From contig CAMZCM010000003.1 in NCBI GenBank assembly GCA_947305005.1, positions 62,001-126,000 of the forward strand: a stretch of 64,000 nucleotides of DNA. The letters are read 5' to 3'. Numbering within the stretch: the stretch's first letter is position 1; the number at the start of each line of letters is the position of its first letter. Positions 10,397 through 18,601 of the stretch are shown one piece after another. The notes under the pieces are model-generated. The model did no database searches. It saw only the letters and a program-made list of their open reading frames with translations, and was not told where the DNA came from. Position numbers and translations under genes: made by a program. The stretch is from an uncultured Prevotellaceae bacterium. GTDB taxonomy: Bacteria > Bacteroidota > Bacteroidia > Bacteroidales > Bacteroidaceae.

Positions 10397-10404
10397 CAAA
10401 GGTA
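10397..10404 (-). promoter_or_regulatory. -7 promoter box for rpsA
   Basis: TACCTTTG on the minus strand, about 69 bases before the rpsA start. Where a -33 box would be expected there is a 7-bp repeat tract (10411-10445). Confidence 0.75.
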
Positions 10405-10410
10405 CGGAAA

Positions 10411-10445
10411 AGATTAGAGATTAAAGACTTAAGACGAAAGACAAC
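10411..10445. repeat. Degenerate 7-bp repeat tract (five units) upstream of rpsA
   Basis: Five consecutive 7-bp units each begin AGA (AGATTAG, AGATTAA, AGACTTA, AGACGAA, AGACAAC). The tract fills the interval just upstream of the rpsA -7 box. A complementary A/T-rich stretch with TTGTCTTTC near 10474-10482 could pair with GAAAGACAA at the end of this tract. Confidence 0.7.
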
Positions 10446-10499
10446 TTTCTATTTTTTAGATTTTTTAAGACTTTGTCTTTCATCCATATTCTTTCATCC

Positions 10500-11327
10500 T
10501 TAATCTTCTGCATCTTCCTTCTTTTTGCGACTGCGGCGCTTGGGCTTCTCCTCAGAGGGCTTTTGCAGTTGTACGCCAGCCAGTTCGGGGTCTATCATGA
10601 TACGACCGCAGTACTCGCAAACGATGATCTTTTTGCGCATACGGATATCGAGCTGACGCTGGGGTGGAATCTTATTGAAGCAACCGCCGCAAGCATCACG
10701 CTCCACATACACGATACCCAGACCGTTGCGGGAGTTCTTGCGGATGCGCTTGAAGGATGAGAGCAGACGGGGCTCAATCGTAGCCTCGAGGCTCTTGCTG
10801 CGCTCGCGCAGTTTCTCTTCCTCGGCACGTGTCTCGGAGATGATCTCATCCAGCTCGCTCTTTTTGATGTCCAAGTCGGTGCGACGCTCAGTGACATTGT
10901 CAGAGCAGCGGCGAATCTCCTCCTGCTTGGTTTCCAGGAGTGCTGAGGCCTCACGGATCTTCTTCTCGTTCAGCTGATTATCCAGCTGCAGATACTCGAT
11001 TTCCTTCGTCAGGTTCTCGTACTCACGGTTGTTGCGGACATTGTCCAACTGCGAGGTGTAGCGCTCGATGTTGGCCATATTGTCCTGCATACCTACACGA
11101 CGACGTGCAATCTCGTCCTGCAAGCCGGCCATATCAGCCTGCATGCGTTCAATACGGGTTGTCAGACCTTCTATTTCATCTTCGAGGTCCTGTACTTCTA
11201 AAGGAAGTTCGCCACGGAGGGTTTTGATCTTGTCAATCTCCGAGAGCATGGTCTGCAATTGATACAGGTTCTTCAGTTTGTCTTCAATACTGAGATCCTG
11301 AAGGTCTTTTTTTGATTCTCTTGCCAT
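10500..11327 (-). CDS. Coiled-coil C4 zinc-ribbon protein
   Basis: A 275-residue cytoplasmic protein. Residues about 15-185 are a long heptad-rich coiled coil full of Glu, Arg and Leu. Residues about 200-245 form a C4 zinc ribbon (CGGCFN and CEYCGRIM). The tail is Lys/Arg-rich (KPKRRSRKKK). This is the zf-RING_7/DUF164 architecture, known from the chlamydial CT398 and Helicobacter HP0958/FlgZ proteins, which bind RNA polymerase sigma-54 or RNA. No flagellar genes are expected in this lineage, so the role here is open. It follows the NIF3 gene by 38 bases on the same strand, a conserved pairing in Bacteroidetes as far as I recall. Confidence 0.85.
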   Translation of the reverse strand: MARESKKDLQDLSIEDKLKNLYQLQTMLSEIDKIKTLRGELPLEVQDLEDEIEGLTTRIERMQADMAGLQDEIARRRVGMQDNMANIERYTSQLDNVRNNREYENLTKEIEYLQLDNQLNEKKIREASALLETKQEEIRRCSDNVTERRTDLDIKKSELDEIISETRAEEEKLRERSKSLEATIEPRLLSSFKRIRKNSRNGLGIVYVERDACGGCFNKIPPQRQLDIRMRKKIIVCEYCGRIMIDPELAGVQLQKPSEEKPKRRSRKKKEDAED

Positions 11328-11365
11328 AATATAATCATTTACAATTTATAGTTTTCTGACTTTCT

Positions 11366-12166
11366 TTACAATAACAATATTGGATTGGTGGCCACCTCCG
11401 TATCATAGATGGGGAGCATCGGCGCCGCCTTTTCAATGATGTCACGGAAGATCTCGCGGGTGTACTGCTCACTCTCATAGTGTCCGAGCACGGCGATCTG
11501 AATCTCCTGTTCATGTCCGAACCACTGATGATAATGCATTTCTCCTGTGAGGAAAGCGTCAGCCTCGGCAGCGATAGCGTCCTCGAGCAGGAAATCGCCG
11601 GCACCCCCACAGATGGCTACACTCTGAATCGGACGTTCCAGAAGAGCATTATGCTGTAGCACCTCCACAGCGAAGGCCTGTTTCACGCGTTGCAGAAAAG
11701 CCAGGGAGTCTTCGCCCTGCGGCAGATAGCCAATCACACCGCTACCGCTCTTGACATGTCGTCCGTTGGGTAGCACCATCGTCTTGGGAGCCATGAACTG
11801 CACATCAATCAGGCCCAGCTTCTCGGCCATCTTGAAGTTTACGCCATCCTCAGCATTGTCCAGATTCGTGTGCGCCGCATAGATACAGAGGTCATTCTGA
11901 ATGGCCAGGCGGATGCAACGCTGCACCAGCGTCGTGTCCGCGACCTGCTTCAGGCCATGAAACAACAGCGGGTGATGACTCACCACGAGATTGCAACCCA
12001 GGTCGATGGCTTCGCGCAGCACCTCCTCGGTCACATCCAGACACAATAATGCCCCTGAAACCTCCGCCTCTGTCAATCCACATTGCAGGCCGGCATTATC
12101 GTAGCTCTCCTGCAAGGGCAGTGGCGCGAACTGTTCAAGGGCAGCAATGATTTCCTTGATTTTCAC
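11366..12166 (-). CDS. NIF3-like dinuclear metal-centre protein
   Basis: This NIF3/YbgI (GTP cyclohydrolase I type 2-like) protein is 266 residues if it starts at the GTG at 12164-12166, giving VKIKEIIAALEQFAPLPLQE. I prefer this start because the reading frame upstream of it runs through a -7 promoter box (12189-12196) and into the divergent gene. Metal-binding motifs are visible: SHHPLLFHG, AAHTNLDNA and, near the C-terminus, ITGEMHYHQ-type and GHYESE residues. The family forms a toroidal hexamer with two metal ions per subunit; its biochemical role is unsettled. It probably forms an operon with the zinc-ribbon protein downstream. Confidence 0.88.
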   Translation of the reverse strand: MKIKEIIAALEQFAPLPLQESYDNAGLQCGLTEAEVSGALLCLDVTEEVLREAIDLGCNLVVSHHPLLFHGLKQVADTTLVQRCIRLAIQNDLCIYAAHTNLDNAEDGVNFKMAEKLGLIDVQFMAPKTMVLPNGRHVKSGSGVIGYLPQGEDSLAFLQRVKQAFAVEVLQHNALLERPIQSVAICGGAGDFLLEDAIAAEADAFLTGEMHYHQWFGHEQEIQIAVLGHYESEQYTREIFRDIIEKAAPMLPIYDTEVATNPILLL

Positions 12167-12188
12167 GTCTTCAACGCTTTTGCGGCTG

Positions 12189-12196
12189 CAAAAGTA
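12189..12196 (-). promoter_or_regulatory. -7 promoter box for the NIF3 gene
   Basis: TACTTTTG on the minus strand, 22 bases before the GTG start. It supports that start over longer in-frame alternatives. Confidence 0.65.
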
Positions 12197-12239
12197 CAAA
12201 AAAGTTACGAATCTAAGGCGATGATTAACAAACTTTTTA

Positions 12240-12247
12240 TACCTTTG
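12240..12247 (+). promoter_or_regulatory. -7 promoter box for the HdeD-like gene
   Basis: TACCTTTG on the plus strand, 22 bases before the ATG at 12270; divergent from the NIF3 promoter. Confidence 0.72.
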
Positions 12248-12269
12248 CGCCGAAAAAAATGTAGAAATC

Positions 12270-12872
12270 ATGTTAACACGTGCTATTTTCCGCTCCTTAT
12301 GCGCCCTTCTGATTGGTTTTCTGCTTGTCAGCAACCCTGCTGAGATGACCGTTCTGCTCATCCAGATCATTGGCGGGCTGTTCACCCTTTCTGGCATCAT
12401 CGCCTTCATCGGCTACTTCACCAGCCGCATCCGTCAGTCGGGTTTCCGTCCCGTGTTCCCCATCGTGGGCGTCGGCAGCCTCGCCTTTGGTGTCTGCCTG
12501 CTGGTGTGGCCGGATCAGTTTGTTGACATCTTCATGTACGTCCTGGGCACCATCCTGTGCCTGATCGGCATCAGCCAGATGATCAACCTCGTCAACTATC
12601 GCAAGTTTGCACCCCTCACCTGGTCGCTCTTCGTGATGCCGCTGCTCATCACAGCCGCCGGCGTTGTCGTCATGGCCTTCCCGATGGAGACCGCCTCCAT
12701 ACCCTTCATCATCCTCGGTGCCACCTTTATATTCTATGGTGTCGGCGAGTTCCTCCTCGGCATCCGCTTCTGGCGCTATCGTCGCATCTATGATGCAGCC
12801 CTTGCAGAACAGGAACTGCAATCACAGACCGTCACAGATGCTGAAGCAGTGGAGATTGTGGAAGAGGTGTAA
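12270..12872 (+). CDS. HdeD/DUF308-family membrane protein
   Basis: A 200-residue integral membrane protein with about six hydrophobic helices in three hairpin-like pairs (starting near residues 8, 30, 62, 85, 115 and 140), matching the DUF308/HdeD architecture. HdeD in E. coli is linked to acid resistance at high cell density; no acid-stress genes are adjacent here, so that role is not implied. The soluble C-terminal tail (residues about 175-200) is acidic and Gln/Glu-rich. It is a single-gene unit, divergent from NIF3, ending before a perfect 18-bp inverted repeat. Confidence 0.8.
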   Translation: MLTRAIFRSLCALLIGFLLVSNPAEMTVLLIQIIGGLFTLSGIIAFIGYFTSRIRQSGFRPVFPIVGVGSLAFGVCLLVWPDQFVDIFMYVLGTILCLIGISQMINLVNYRKFAPLTWSLFVMPLLITAAGVVVMAFPMETASIPFIILGATFIFYGVGEFLLGIRFWRYRRIYDAALAEQELQSQTVTDAEAVEIVEEV

Positions 12873-12906
12873 GGATTCTTCAATAACATTATTCCTATTT
12901 CCTATC

Positions 12907-12976
12907 GCTACCATTAAGGGAAAAACTTGCTACCATTGCAGGCCGCAAAATTTTCCCTTAATGGTAGCAATTTTTT
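12907..12976. terminator. Bidirectional hairpin between the HdeD-like gene and mfd
   Basis: A perfect 18-bp inverted repeat has arms at 12907-12924 and 12951-12968, a 26-base loop, and AT-rich flanks including a T run after the right arm. The loop repeats part of the arm (GCTACCATT at 12929-12937). It sits between convergent genes, which fits a two-way terminator. Confidence 0.75.
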
Positions 12977-13020
12977 CTCCTAAAGGCCGTTTTGAGGGTT
13001 CGCTTAATTGTTATGTTTTT

Positions 13021-16000
13021 TCATTGTTCGAAAGACATTCCTTGTATTTCCTCCAACACCTCGCAAGCTTCCTTAACAGAGTGAATGCCTTTGATAAGCA
13101 TTGAGCGACGACCTTTCACTTCATCGAGCTGACAATCGGCAGCGTGAAGGGAGTAGTAGGTGATGCACTGACCGAAAGCAGGTGCCTGGAAGAAAGGAGA
13201 GTCATCGTCCTTGACAAAGTACAGACGCATTCGTCCATTCTTCAACATCACACGCTCTGCACCAAAGTACTTACCCAAGCGGCGGAGCGTCACCACACGT
13301 ATGAGCTCTTCAGCTTCCTCTGGAATCGGACCAAAGCGGTCGATGAGTCGCTTGCGGAAAGCTTCGACAGCCTCATCCGTTTCCAATCCATCCAGCTCAC
13401 GATAGAGAAGCATTCTTTCAGTGCTGCCAGGTACAAAGGTATCTGGGAAGGACATCGTCATATCGCTTTCCAGCTGACATTCATCCACGAAGGCTTCACC
13501 ACTCGTTACCTCGCCCGATGCCACCTGTTGTGCATAGAGCTCCTTGAACTCATCGTTTTTCAGTTCTTTCACCGCCTCAGAGAGAATCTTCTGATAGGTC
13601 TCGTAACCCAGATCAGCGATGAAGCCGCTCTGCTCTGCACCCAGGAGGTTACCAGCACCGCGGATATCAAGATCCTGCATAGCAATATGAATTCCTGAAC
13701 CTAAGTCTGAGAAGTTCTCAATGGCTTGCAAGCGGCGACGCGACTCCTGCGGCAGTGCCCCGAGCGGCGGCGCCAGCAAGTAACAGAAAGCTTTCTTGTT
13801 CGAGCGCCCTACCCGACCACGCATCTGGTGAAGATCAGACAGGCCGAAGTTATGTGCCCCGCAGATGATGATGGTATTGGCGTTGGGGATGTCGAGGCCG
13901 CTCTCAATGATGGTTGTGGAGATAAGCACATCGTAGTCATAAGCTGCAAACGACATCATCACATTCTCCAAGTCCTCAGGGTGCATCTGTCCATGTCCCA
14001 CCGCCACACGAGCGTCAGGGACATATTTATGCACCAGTTCCTCCAACTCAGGCAGTCCCGAGATACGATTGTTGACAATGAACACCTGCCCGTTGCGGCT
14101 CATCTCAAAGTTAATGGCTTCGGCGATGACCTCAGGCGAGAAGGTATGGACTTCTGTCTGAATGGGATAGCGATTAGGCGGCGGTGTCTGGATAACGCTG
14201 AGATCACGAGCGCCCATGAGCGAGAATTGCAAGGTTCGAGGGATGGGCGTAGCGGTGAGCGTGAGTGTATCTACGTTGACCTTCATCTGGCGCAACTTCT
14301 CCTTGGTGGCCACACCGAACTTCTGTTCTTCATCGATGATGAGCAAGCCGAGATCCTTGAACTTCACGCCTTTACCGATGAGTTTATGGGTACCGACGAG
14401 AATGTCGATCTTTCCGGCTTCGAGGTCTGCCAGAATCTCCTTTGTCTGTTTAGCAGTACGGGCACGAGTGAGGTAATCTACACGCACAGGTAAGTCCTTC
14501 AAACGATCCGCGAACGTATGGAAATGCTGATAGGCAAGTACGGTCGTAGGCACCATCACAGCCACCTGTTTGCCATCAACGGCTGCCTTGAAAGCTGCTC
14601 GTACCGCCACTTCCGTCTTGCCAAAACCTACATCACCGCAAATCAGGCGGTCCATAGGGCGACCGCGTTCCATATCCGCTTTTACATCGTTGGTGGCTTT
14701 GAGCTGATCGGGCGTATCCTCGTAGAGGAAGCTGGCTTCCAGCTCGTGCTGCATATAGGTATCGGGACTGAACTTAAAGCCTTTCTCCTCGCGGCGACGG
14801 CTATAGAGTTGGATGAGATCGCGGGCGATGTCCTTAATCTTCGCCTTTGTGCGGTCTTTCATCCGCTCCCAAGCGCCTGTTCCGAGGCGGCTGACGCGAG
14901 GCGGTTCACCCTCTTTTCCTTTGTATTTCGAGACTTTATGCAGCGCATGAATGGAGACATAGACCACATCATCGTGGTCGTAGGTGATCTTGATCATCTC
15001 CTGCATATGTCCGTCAGCCTGCGGCACACGAATCAAGCCGCCAAAGCGACCGATACCGTGATCCACGTGCACCACATAATCACCCACCTCAAACTCCTGC
15101 AACTCCTTCAGCGACAACGCTACCTTACCACCTCGGGCACGTTCGCTGCGAAGGTTATATTTATGGAAGCGGTCGAATATCTGATGATCTGTGAACAGAC
15201 AGATCTTCAAGTCGTTATCTGCAAATCCTGCGTGAAGGGTTTTGGAGACAGGGGTGAAGGAAAGCTGATTGTTTTCCTTCTCGTCAAAGATAGCTTTCAG
15301 GCGATCCGTTTGCTTCTGCGAGTCGGCCAATATATATAAGATGTAGCCCTGCGCCAGATAATCTTCGAAGGTCTTGATGACCAGGTCGAAGTTCTTGTGG
15401 AAGAGGGGCTGGGGAGTCGTGGAGAAGGAAAGGGAAGACTCTCCCCCTGCCCTCCCTGTTAGGGAGGGAGCAGAATGTGTTTGAGCAGGTGACAACTCTA
15501 TGCGCTTGAAACTAAGGAAGCCACGCTCAAACGTTTGAGCATCAATGAGAATCCTTTGTTTGTCGAACGCAGAGGTGACCGCTCCCTCCCTAACAGGGAG
15601 GGCGGGGGAAGAGTCCGGGGTTTGCGTGGTTTGGCTTAATTCCGCCTGCTTCGAGAATCCCTCATCCCATATCTGTCCGATGCGCTGTGCCACAAAGGTG
15701 ATGTCCTTGCAGACCACAACCGTCTGTTCTGGCAACAAAGAGGTGAACGGCACCGTGTCCGTCTGCTCTTCACTCAAGTCTGGCACAAGGGTGATGAGTT
15801 CCTGTTGGCCACGACTGAGCTGGCTCTCTACCTCGAAAGAACGAATGCTATCCACCTCATCGCCAAAGAAATCAATACGATAGGGGTACTCACTCGAGAA
15901 AGAAAAGACATCGACCAACGAGCCACGAACGGCAAACTGACCAGGTTCATAGACATAATCGGTACGCTGAAAACCAAACTCCAAAAGCGTCTGTTCCACA

Positions 16001-16467
16001 AAGGTGATATCCACTTCTTCGCCTACACGAAGCTGCAAGGTCCGATCGTCCAACGTCTTCTTAGAGACCACCCGTTCCGCTATCGCTTCTGGGTAAGTAA
16101 TCATGTACAGTGGAAAATGGAGGATGGACGATGAAATCTTTGCTAACACTTCCGTGCGCAAAATCTCATTGGCAGCATCACGCTGGCCAAACTTCACCGC
16201 ACGACGAAAAGAGGAGGGAAAGAACAGCACTTGTTTCTCGTCCAGGATCTGCACGAGGTCGTGATAGAAATAGCCCGCCTCCTCCGCATCATCAAGGATA
16301 AACAAAAAGGGGACTGAAGAGCTTACGGCAGAGAACACCAAAGGTGCCGCGCTAGCCTGTAGCCCCGAAACAGTCAAGGCTCGCACCTTCTCATTTGCAA
16401 TGGCACGAGCTAATGTTTTAACCTGTGGATGACGCTTGTAAAGCGCCTGCAATTCATGAATCTCCAC
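13021..16467 (-). CDS. mfd: Transcription-repair coupling factor
   Basis: Mfd removes RNA polymerase stalled at DNA damage and recruits UvrA. I place the start at the GTG at 16465-16467 (VEIHELQALY, 1148 residues), because the upstream ATG at 16500 lies inside the -7 box. Visible parts are a UvrB-like N-terminal region (SSFRRAVKFGQRDAANEILR), the RNA-polymerase-interacting CarD-like domain (YVVHVDHGIGRFGG), helicase motifs GDVGFGKTE, VPTTVLAYQH and IDEEQKFGV, TATPIPRTL, and a C-terminal TRCF domain. Residues about 285-296 and 333-344 are encoded by two inverted copies of a 35-bp palindromic repeat also found in uvrA copy 2. They flank native-looking sequence and sit in a variable linker. Confidence 0.95.
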   Translation of the reverse strand: MEIHELQALYKRHPQVKTLARAIANEKVRALTVSGLQASAAPLVFSAVSSSVPFLFILDDAEEAGYFYHDLVQILDEKQVLFFPSSFRRAVKFGQRDAANEILRTEVLAKISSSILHFPLYMITYPEAIAERVVSKKTLDDRTLQLRVGEEVDITFVEQTLLEFGFQRTDYVYEPGQFAVRGSLVDVFSFSSEYPYRIDFFGDEVDSIRSFEVESQLSRGQQELITLVPDLSEEQTDTVPFTSLLPEQTVVVCKDITFVAQRIGQIWDEGFSKQAELSQTTQTPDSSPALPVREGAVTSAFDKQRILIDAQTFERGFLSFKRIELSPAQTHSAPSLTGRAGGESSLSFSTTPQPLFHKNFDLVIKTFEDYLAQGYILYILADSQKQTDRLKAIFDEKENNQLSFTPVSKTLHAGFADNDLKICLFTDHQIFDRFHKYNLRSERARGGKVALSLKELQEFEVGDYVVHVDHGIGRFGGLIRVPQADGHMQEMIKITYDHDDVVYVSIHALHKVSKYKGKEGEPPRVSRLGTGAWERMKDRTKAKIKDIARDLIQLYSRRREEKGFKFSPDTYMQHELEASFLYEDTPDQLKATNDVKADMERGRPMDRLICGDVGFGKTEVAVRAAFKAAVDGKQVAVMVPTTVLAYQHFHTFADRLKDLPVRVDYLTRARTAKQTKEILADLEAGKIDILVGTHKLIGKGVKFKDLGLLIIDEEQKFGVATKEKLRQMKVNVDTLTLTATPIPRTLQFSLMGARDLSVIQTPPPNRYPIQTEVHTFSPEVIAEAINFEMSRNGQVFIVNNRISGLPELEELVHKYVPDARVAVGHGQMHPEDLENVMMSFAAYDYDVLISTTIIESGLDIPNANTIIICGAHNFGLSDLHQMRGRVGRSNKKAFCYLLAPPLGALPQESRRRLQAIENFSDLGSGIHIAMQDLDIRGAGNLLGAEQSGFIADLGYETYQKILSEAVKELKNDEFKELYAQQVASGEVTSGEAFVDECQLESDMTMSFPDTFVPGSTERMLLYRELDGLETDEAVEAFRKRLIDRFGPIPEEAEELIRVVTLRRLGKYFGAERVMLKNGRMRLYFVKDDDSPFFQAPAFGQCITYYSLHAADCQLDEVKGRRSMLIKGIHSVKEACEVLEEIQGMSFEQ
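15437..15471 (-). repeat. 35-bp palindromic repeat inside mfd (3' copy)
   Basis: Unit with core CCCTCCCTgttAGGGAGGG, flanked by GACTCTCC and ending AGC. Read in the mfd frame it encodes APSLTGRAGGES. It matches the inverted copy at 15581-15615 at 33 of 35 positions by eye. Confidence 0.9.
15581..15615 (+). repeat. 35-bp palindromic repeat inside mfd (5' copy)
   Basis: Inverted relative to 15437-15471. Read in the mfd frame it encodes DSSPALPVREGA, almost identical to the peptide [12 protein letters not shown] encoded by the uvrA copy at 41605-41639. Confidence 0.9.
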
Positions 16468-16489
16468 GGAACCGTTCTGTTTTGAGCGG

Positions 16490-16497
16490 CAAAGGTA
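16490..16497 (-). promoter_or_regulatory. -7 promoter box for mfd
   Basis: TACCTTTG on the minus strand. It overlaps the first in-frame ATG codon region, so translation must start downstream, most likely at the GTG at 16465-16467. Confidence 0.7.
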
Positions 16498-16573
16498 CAC
16501 ATTATTTATGATTTATTGTGGTCTGAATGCAAAAATATTCCCTTAAACGCACTTTGATTCAACAAAAAAAGCG

Positions 16574-16581
16574 TACTTTTG
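16574..16581 (+). promoter_or_regulatory. -7 promoter box for sdaA
   Basis: TACTTTTG, with a possible upstream TTTG at 16553-16556, 38 bases before the sdaA ATG. Confidence 0.68.
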
Positions 16582-16618
16582 CACCCAATAAACCAAGAAA
16601 TCATACGAACCAGCGACT

Positions 16619-17818
16619 ATGAAATCCCTGCGTGAACTCTATCGAATCGGCATCGGTCCCTCGTCATCACACACGATGGGACCTCAGACTGCTGCCATTC
16701 AATACCTACAGCGCCATCCAGAGGCTCAAGCTTTTGAGGTAACGCTCTATGGAAGCCTTGCTGCTACCGGAAAAGGCCACATGACAGATATAGCGATAGA
16801 ACGTGTGCTGGAACCCGTAGCCCCCACTCGCATCAACTGGGAGCCTCAGACCTTTCTGCCTTTTCATCCCAATGGTATGAAATTCGTATGCTTTGACAAA
16901 TATGGAGAGCCTCATGACCCTTGGACTGTATATAGTATAGGCGGAGGCGCCCTTTCGGAAGGAAAAAACTACGTAGATCCAAGTGCAGAGATATACGAGC
17001 TCACCACCATGAAGAGTATTATTCGTTGGTGTCAGGAAAATGGACGTGCATTCTGGGAATATGTAGAGTATTGCGAAGGGTCTGAAATCTGGGATTTTTT
17101 ACATGAGGTATGGGTCGTAATGTGTGAAGCTGTAGAACGTGGCATCGACCACGAAGGCGTACTGCCAGGCCCTCTCGGGCTGCAGCGCAAGGCACCCGTT
17201 TATTTCACGAAAGCCAAAGGTTACAAAGCCAACTTACAAAGCGACGGTCTCGTTTATGCCTATGCGCTGGCAGTCAGCGAGGAAAATGCCTCTGGCGGTC
17301 GCATCGTCACAGCTCCCACTTGTGGTTCCTGTGGTGTTCTGCCTGCTGTGCTCTATCACCTGGGACATAACCACGCTTTTTCCGAGCAACGTATCCTTCA
17401 TGCTTTAGCTACAGCGGGTCTCATCGGCAATCTCGTGAAGCATAACGCCAGCATCTCCGGCGCCGACGTAGGCTGTCAAGGCGAAGTGGGTGTAGCCTGC
17501 GCAATGGCTTCTGCTGCCGCTTGCCAGCTCTTCGGAGGCTCTGTGGCACAAATTGAATATGCCGCTGAAATGGGATTGGAGCATCACTTAGGGATGACCT
17601 GCGACCCCGTGTGTGGACTTGTTCAGATTCCCTGCATCGAACGCAATGCCTTTGCCGCTGCCCGTGCACTGGATGCTAATTTCTACGCCTCGCTCTCTGA
17701 TGGCCAACACCGCGTGAGCTTCGACCGTATCGTGAGAGTGATGAAACAAACCGGTCATGATTTGCCTTCTCTTTACAAGGAGACCTCAGAGGGAGGCTTG
17801 GCCAAAATTCGTCGTTAA
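16619..17818 (+). CDS. sdaA: L-serine ammonia-lyase (iron-sulfur type)
   Basis: Converts L-serine to pyruvate and ammonia using a [4Fe-4S] cluster. The single chain of 399 residues contains the N-terminal beta-domain motif [12 protein letters not shown] and the alpha domain with [26 protein letters not shown] and [12 protein letters not shown], which supply the cluster cysteines. The length is shorter than E. coli SdaA (about 454) but usual for Bacteroidetes. It may be co-transcribed with the glycosyltransferase 30 bases downstream. Confidence 0.94.
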   Translation: MKSLRELYRIGIGPSSSHTMGPQTAAIQYLQRHPEAQAFEVTLYGSLAATGKGHMTDIAIERVLEPVAPTRINWEPQTFLPFHPNGMKFVCFDKYGEPHDPWTVYSIGGGALSEGKNYVDPSAEIYELTTMKSIIRWCQENGRAFWEYVEYCEGSEIWDFLHEVWVVMCEAVERGIDHEGVLPGPLGLQRKAPVYFTKAKGYKANLQSDGLVYAYALAVSEENASGGRIVTAPTCGSCGVLPAVLYHLGHNHAFSEQRILHALATAGLIGNLVKHNASISGADVGCQGEVGVACAMASAAACQLFGGSVAQIEYAAEMGLEHHLGMTCDPVCGLVQIPCIERNAFAAARALDANFYASLSDGQHRVSFDRIVRVMKQTGHDLPSLYKETSEGGLAKIRR

Positions 17819-17848
17819 TTCATATAAAAATATATAAGCTACATCAAC

Positions 17849-18601
17849 ATGCAATCTGACAGTCTTGTCATTATCCCCACCTACAACGAAAAGGAAAATA
17901 TAGAAAATATCATTAGAGCCGTCACAGGACTCAAAGAACACACGTTCAATGTCCTGATCATCGACGATGGTTCCCCCGATGGTACAGCAAACATCGTGAA
18001 AGGGCTCATGGCCGATGAATTCAAAGAGCGTCTGTTCCTAGTGGAGCGCTCTGGTAAGTTGGGCCTTGGAACGGCATATATCGCTGGCTTTAAGTGGGCG
18101 TTAGAACACGGCTACGAATATATCTTCGAGATGGATGCAGACTTCAGTCACGCTCCCTCCGACCTACCGCGTTTATTGGCAGCCTGCAAGGACGAAGGCT
18201 ATGACATGAGCATCGGTTCACGCTACATCACCGGTGTGAACGTCGTGAACTGGCCCATGGGGCGTGTGCTGATGAGCTATTTTGCCTCCAAGTATGTACG
18301 TTTCATTACTGGCATTGACATTCACGACACCACAGCCGGCTTCGTCTGCTACCGTCGTCAGGTCTTAGAAACCATCAATCTGGATGAAGTCCGCTTCAAG
18401 GGCTATGCCTTCCAGATAGAAATGAAGTTCACCGCCAAACAATGCGGTTTCAAGATCAAGGAGGTACCCGTCATCTTCGTGAACCGCGAATTGGGCACGA
18501 GTAAGATGTCCGGCGGCATCTTCTCTGAAGCTGTCTTCGGCGTGATGAGACTGAGATGGGATGGGTGGTTCAAGAAATATAAGCAGAAGACTGATAGTTG
18601 A
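17849..18601 (+). CDS. Polyprenol monophosphomannose synthase (GT2, DPM1-like)
   Basis: A 250-residue family-2 glycosyltransferase with the DPM1 pattern: IIPTYNEKENIENI at the N-terminus, the nucleotide-binding IIDDGSPDGTA, the metal-binding EMDADFSHAP, and the acceptor-site region FKGYAFQIEMKF. No transmembrane helix follows, so it is probably a soluble or peripheral enzyme making a lipid-linked mannose (or similar) donor from a GDP-sugar at the inner membrane. Its stop codon overlaps the pyrC start (TGATG). Confidence 0.88.
   Translation: MQSDSLVIIPTYNEKENIENIIRAVTGLKEHTFNVLIIDDGSPDGTANIVKGLMADEFKERLFLVERSGKLGLGTAYIAGFKWALEHGYEYIFEMDADFSHAPSDLPRLLAACKDEGYDMSIGSRYITGVNVVNWPMGRVLMSYFASKYVRFITGIDIHDTTAGFVCYRRQVLETINLDEVRFKGYAFQIEMKFTAKQCGFKIKEVPVIFVNRELGTSKMSGGIFSEAVFGVMRLRWDGWFKKYKQKTDS

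Noticed and set aside
10411..10445. CRISPR-like array
   Set aside because: The units are only 7 bp, contiguous and degenerate, with no spacers and no cas genes nearby.
15437..15615. A single MITE with 35-bp terminal inverted repeats
   Set aside because: The interior in mfd looks like native Mfd sequence and does not match the interior of the uvrA pair, so one mobile unit with a shared core is unlikely.
16468..16500. Longer Mfd N-terminus from the ATG at 16500
   Set aside because: That codon overlaps the TACCTTTG promoter box, so it would lie upstream of the transcript start.
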